Both the position numbers and the translations under genes were made by a program. A DNA stretch of 64,000 bases from Ustilago trichophora (Eukaryota > Basidiomycota > Ustilaginomycetes > Ustilaginales > Ustilaginaceae). The notes under the pieces are model-generated. The model had not been told where the DNA came from. It saw nothing but the letters and a program-made list of their open reading frames with translations, and ran no database searches. The stretch covers positions 1 through 64,000 of the forward strand of contig OOIN01000011.1 in NCBI GenBank assembly GCA_900323505.1. Reading direction: 5' to 3'. This document shows, one piece after another, positions 63,401 to 64,000 of the stretch (positions are counted from its first letter, which is position 1; each line of letters begins with the position of its first letter).

Positions 63401-64000
63401 TCAGAAGGCTCGGATCTCGTTGGCTCGAGCGATCTACTCTCGCGCAGGCACTGTGCTGATTGACGATTGCCTGTCCGCTGTGGACGCCAAGACGTCCAAA
63501 CATATCCGCGACAATCTGTTCGACAGCAAAGAAGGCAAGGCCGCCAATCTGCTCCATGGCAGGACTACGATATTGGTCACGCACCACGTAGGGTTGATTG
63601 TGAGCCGGTGTGCCACTGTCCTCGAGCTCGATAAGGGCCATCAGGTCTTCTTCGGTCACGCTCGGCAGTACATGGAATCCTCGTTCTACAGTTACAACAA
63701 GACTATCTCGGAACAACTTGATGTTTCAAGCACAGATGCTGAGAGACTCGATCCTGTCACAAGCCAGAGTTCGGTAAATAACCTGGAAGATTGTGCACTC
63801 GACTCGCTGGACGGAAAGACGAATGATCATGTCAAGGAAACGCTTTCGACAAGACAGCCAGCCCAGCAGCTTTCCAAGCAAAATTTGTCCGGTCCGTCAC
63901 TGCACCATCGAGATGAGCTTGCTGACAGCTTCAGCACTGAATCTTCTGATTCAGCGATGGATCGAGGGTTTGACGAGGAAAATCGAGCACGTGGTCGCGT
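60468..64000 (+). CDS. ABC transporter, ABCC/MRP type (5' part, runs off the window)
   Basis: An open frame continues to the last base (1,177 complete codons). Two in-frame starts are possible, 60468 and 60609; the second is just before the first hydrophobic segment. N-terminal membrane segments (a TMD0-like region) span about 70-320. An ABC membrane domain follows, with NLITTDVERILHQI and PLEIIFGIYAAHMIL, typical of the MRP family. NBD1 is complete: Walker A GKTGSGKS (about 857-864), YVPQNPFLLAASIRDNILYG (Q-loop), signature SGGQKARISLARA (about 976), Walker B TVLIDDCLSAVD and switch VTHH. Members are full transporters moving glutathione, glucuronide or other conjugates across the vacuolar or plasma membrane. 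The second half (TMD2-NBD2) must lie beyond 64000. Confidence 0.9.
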   Translation, partial: MSRPGPRSCLFISSTCRRQQQANRYLLAPKEAQGSISRDQFAFASNSMYNDREMRQGVPGWMCATTCLGFSITAGILFSYFKSRGSATALTTCDPPTNSLSDLFTHPLISDLNRDDQHDVQPIDPVDSGSFDDDHEPLVCPRAEEPLSTYCDQASYRRFRIAVQSALQLMAIAGLVIDTVVVVADQRALIQQRHLPPFLSKLHFAVASFLHHLAVLLVVTAFPRLAQLHRLATVLVLSSVHTLTLIFTTLVDYQLRQTITTPRLLTSCRLTNLCLSVSSALVALTAPTGPALSVKPHVNIERRVMKSVSGGGSIAQFMLGFMALPLVSSAARNGHVDKEDVPALDHTLQSSHLCKKIIRTYRHTLHLGTRSNSSATPRPSNVKARTLLTSLFRSNTAHLCKALCLLVVVSVSSLLPKLGLKLILQALETHDTETNTRGRADSVGERARATLLVSTTFFLALLFDSFVTYCLHAQVKVVIEARVHTQLASLIAWKRLRQKENVGCSSASYPSKPQHQDNSTFSLGSDSDRSYSDDPDMDADSEEPEAEATASSVINLITTDVERILHQIDSLALGCTAPLEIIFGIYAAHMILGNGALVGLGVAALLQPIAYISGQVTERIDDGLQQVRDRRVSALSGFLKAIKTVKYQALENHVASKVMRIRQEEIRWQTKSWVVYTLLGGFFRLVPSLAIIVALAWFTIFEGNVLTASVVFPAVAVMGELQFAASHLPDVFLSLIQGWVSLKRISNFLESEEVMLPTMPYRPPPSTDSADHVDSFETLPPSMAQISVQFAEHPWIEPPEGLSPPVKASSASRLPSSICMGSAESPSSSSLRAESDPVTRTSDVIFESGKINLICGKTGSGKSLLLLALLGETQLPWAEVECPRSHPDTLLRAGRRTSLFGLQRTSAWTPDPSITSYVPQNPFLLAASIRDNILYGLEFDAARFEAVVFACGLKPDLAMLMHGEHTLIVAEGSNVSGGQKARISLARAIYSRAGTVLIDDCLSAVDAKTSKHIRDNLFDSKEGKAANLLHGRTTILVTHHVGLIVSRCATVLELDKGHQVFFGHARQYMESSFYSYNKTISEQLDVSSTDAERLDPVTSQSSVNNLEDCALDSLDGKTNDHVKETLSTRQPAQQLSKQNLSGPSLHHRDELADSFSTESSDSAMDRGFDEENRARGR

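Noticed and set aside
1..64000. CRISPR arrays, bacterial operons or rRNA genes
   Set aside because: No regularly spaced identical repeats with unique spacers and no rRNA sequence; introns, a TTAGGG telomere and fungal gene families show a eukaryotic chromosome end.

Overview
This window is a chromosome end from a filamentous or yeast-like fungus, most likely a basidiomycete smut (Ustilaginaceae). Three things point there: a terminal CCCTAA/TTAGGG array at position 1, a telomere-linked RecQ-type helicase gene directly beside it (a gene class known from Ustilago maydis chromosome ends), and large, mostly intronless genes with occasional short GT-AG introns. The species assignment is inference; no marker gene for species level is present.

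Region 1 (1-11,690) is subtelomere. The telomere caps, and truncates, a helicase gene on the minus strand. A second copy, cut down to its N-terminal third, lies at 8.8-10.3 kb. Between the two copies is a roughly 3.5 kb AGGTTG/CAACCT-rich cassette bounded by almost identical 483/484 bp direct repeats, with two unrecognised ORFs. Region 2 (11,690-14,960) is a dense array of foldback (palindromic) elements. Region 3 (14,970-18,715) is a decayed pogo/Fot1-type transposase split by a solo LTR with a perfect 5 bp target duplication, and by about 1.1 kb of unidentified DNA.

Region 4 (19,257-49,381) is the gene-bearing core: a Zn2Cys6 regulator, a Dal5-type transporter and a DHDPS/NAL-family aldolase that look like a small catabolic cluster; a JmjC protein; an MDR oxidoreductase; a SCAP-like sterol sensor; 6-phosphogluconate dehydrogenase; an intron-containing tRNA-Val; an apparently intact Tc1-type transposon; and a DHA1-type transporter.

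Region 5 (50,655-55,587) is a second transposon nest: a 950 bp LTR of the same family as at 15.3 kb but inverted, a Ty3/gypsy pol fragment carrying a 397 bp LTR, a related 399 bp LTR in reverse orientation, and a second Tc1-like element with complete ends but one in-frame stop. Region 6 (56,359-64,000) holds an oxalate decarboxylase pseudogene with two separate lesions, a foldback element, and the first 1,177 codons of an MRP/ABCC-type ABC transporter that runs off the window.

Functionally the core genes are housekeeping or metabolic. The candidate regulatory unit is the Zn2Cys6 factor with the divergent transporter/aldolase pair, whose shared promoter carries a CGG-N10-CCG inverted repeat and two near copies. 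Transposon debris is confined to the chromosome-end side of the core and to 50-58 kb.
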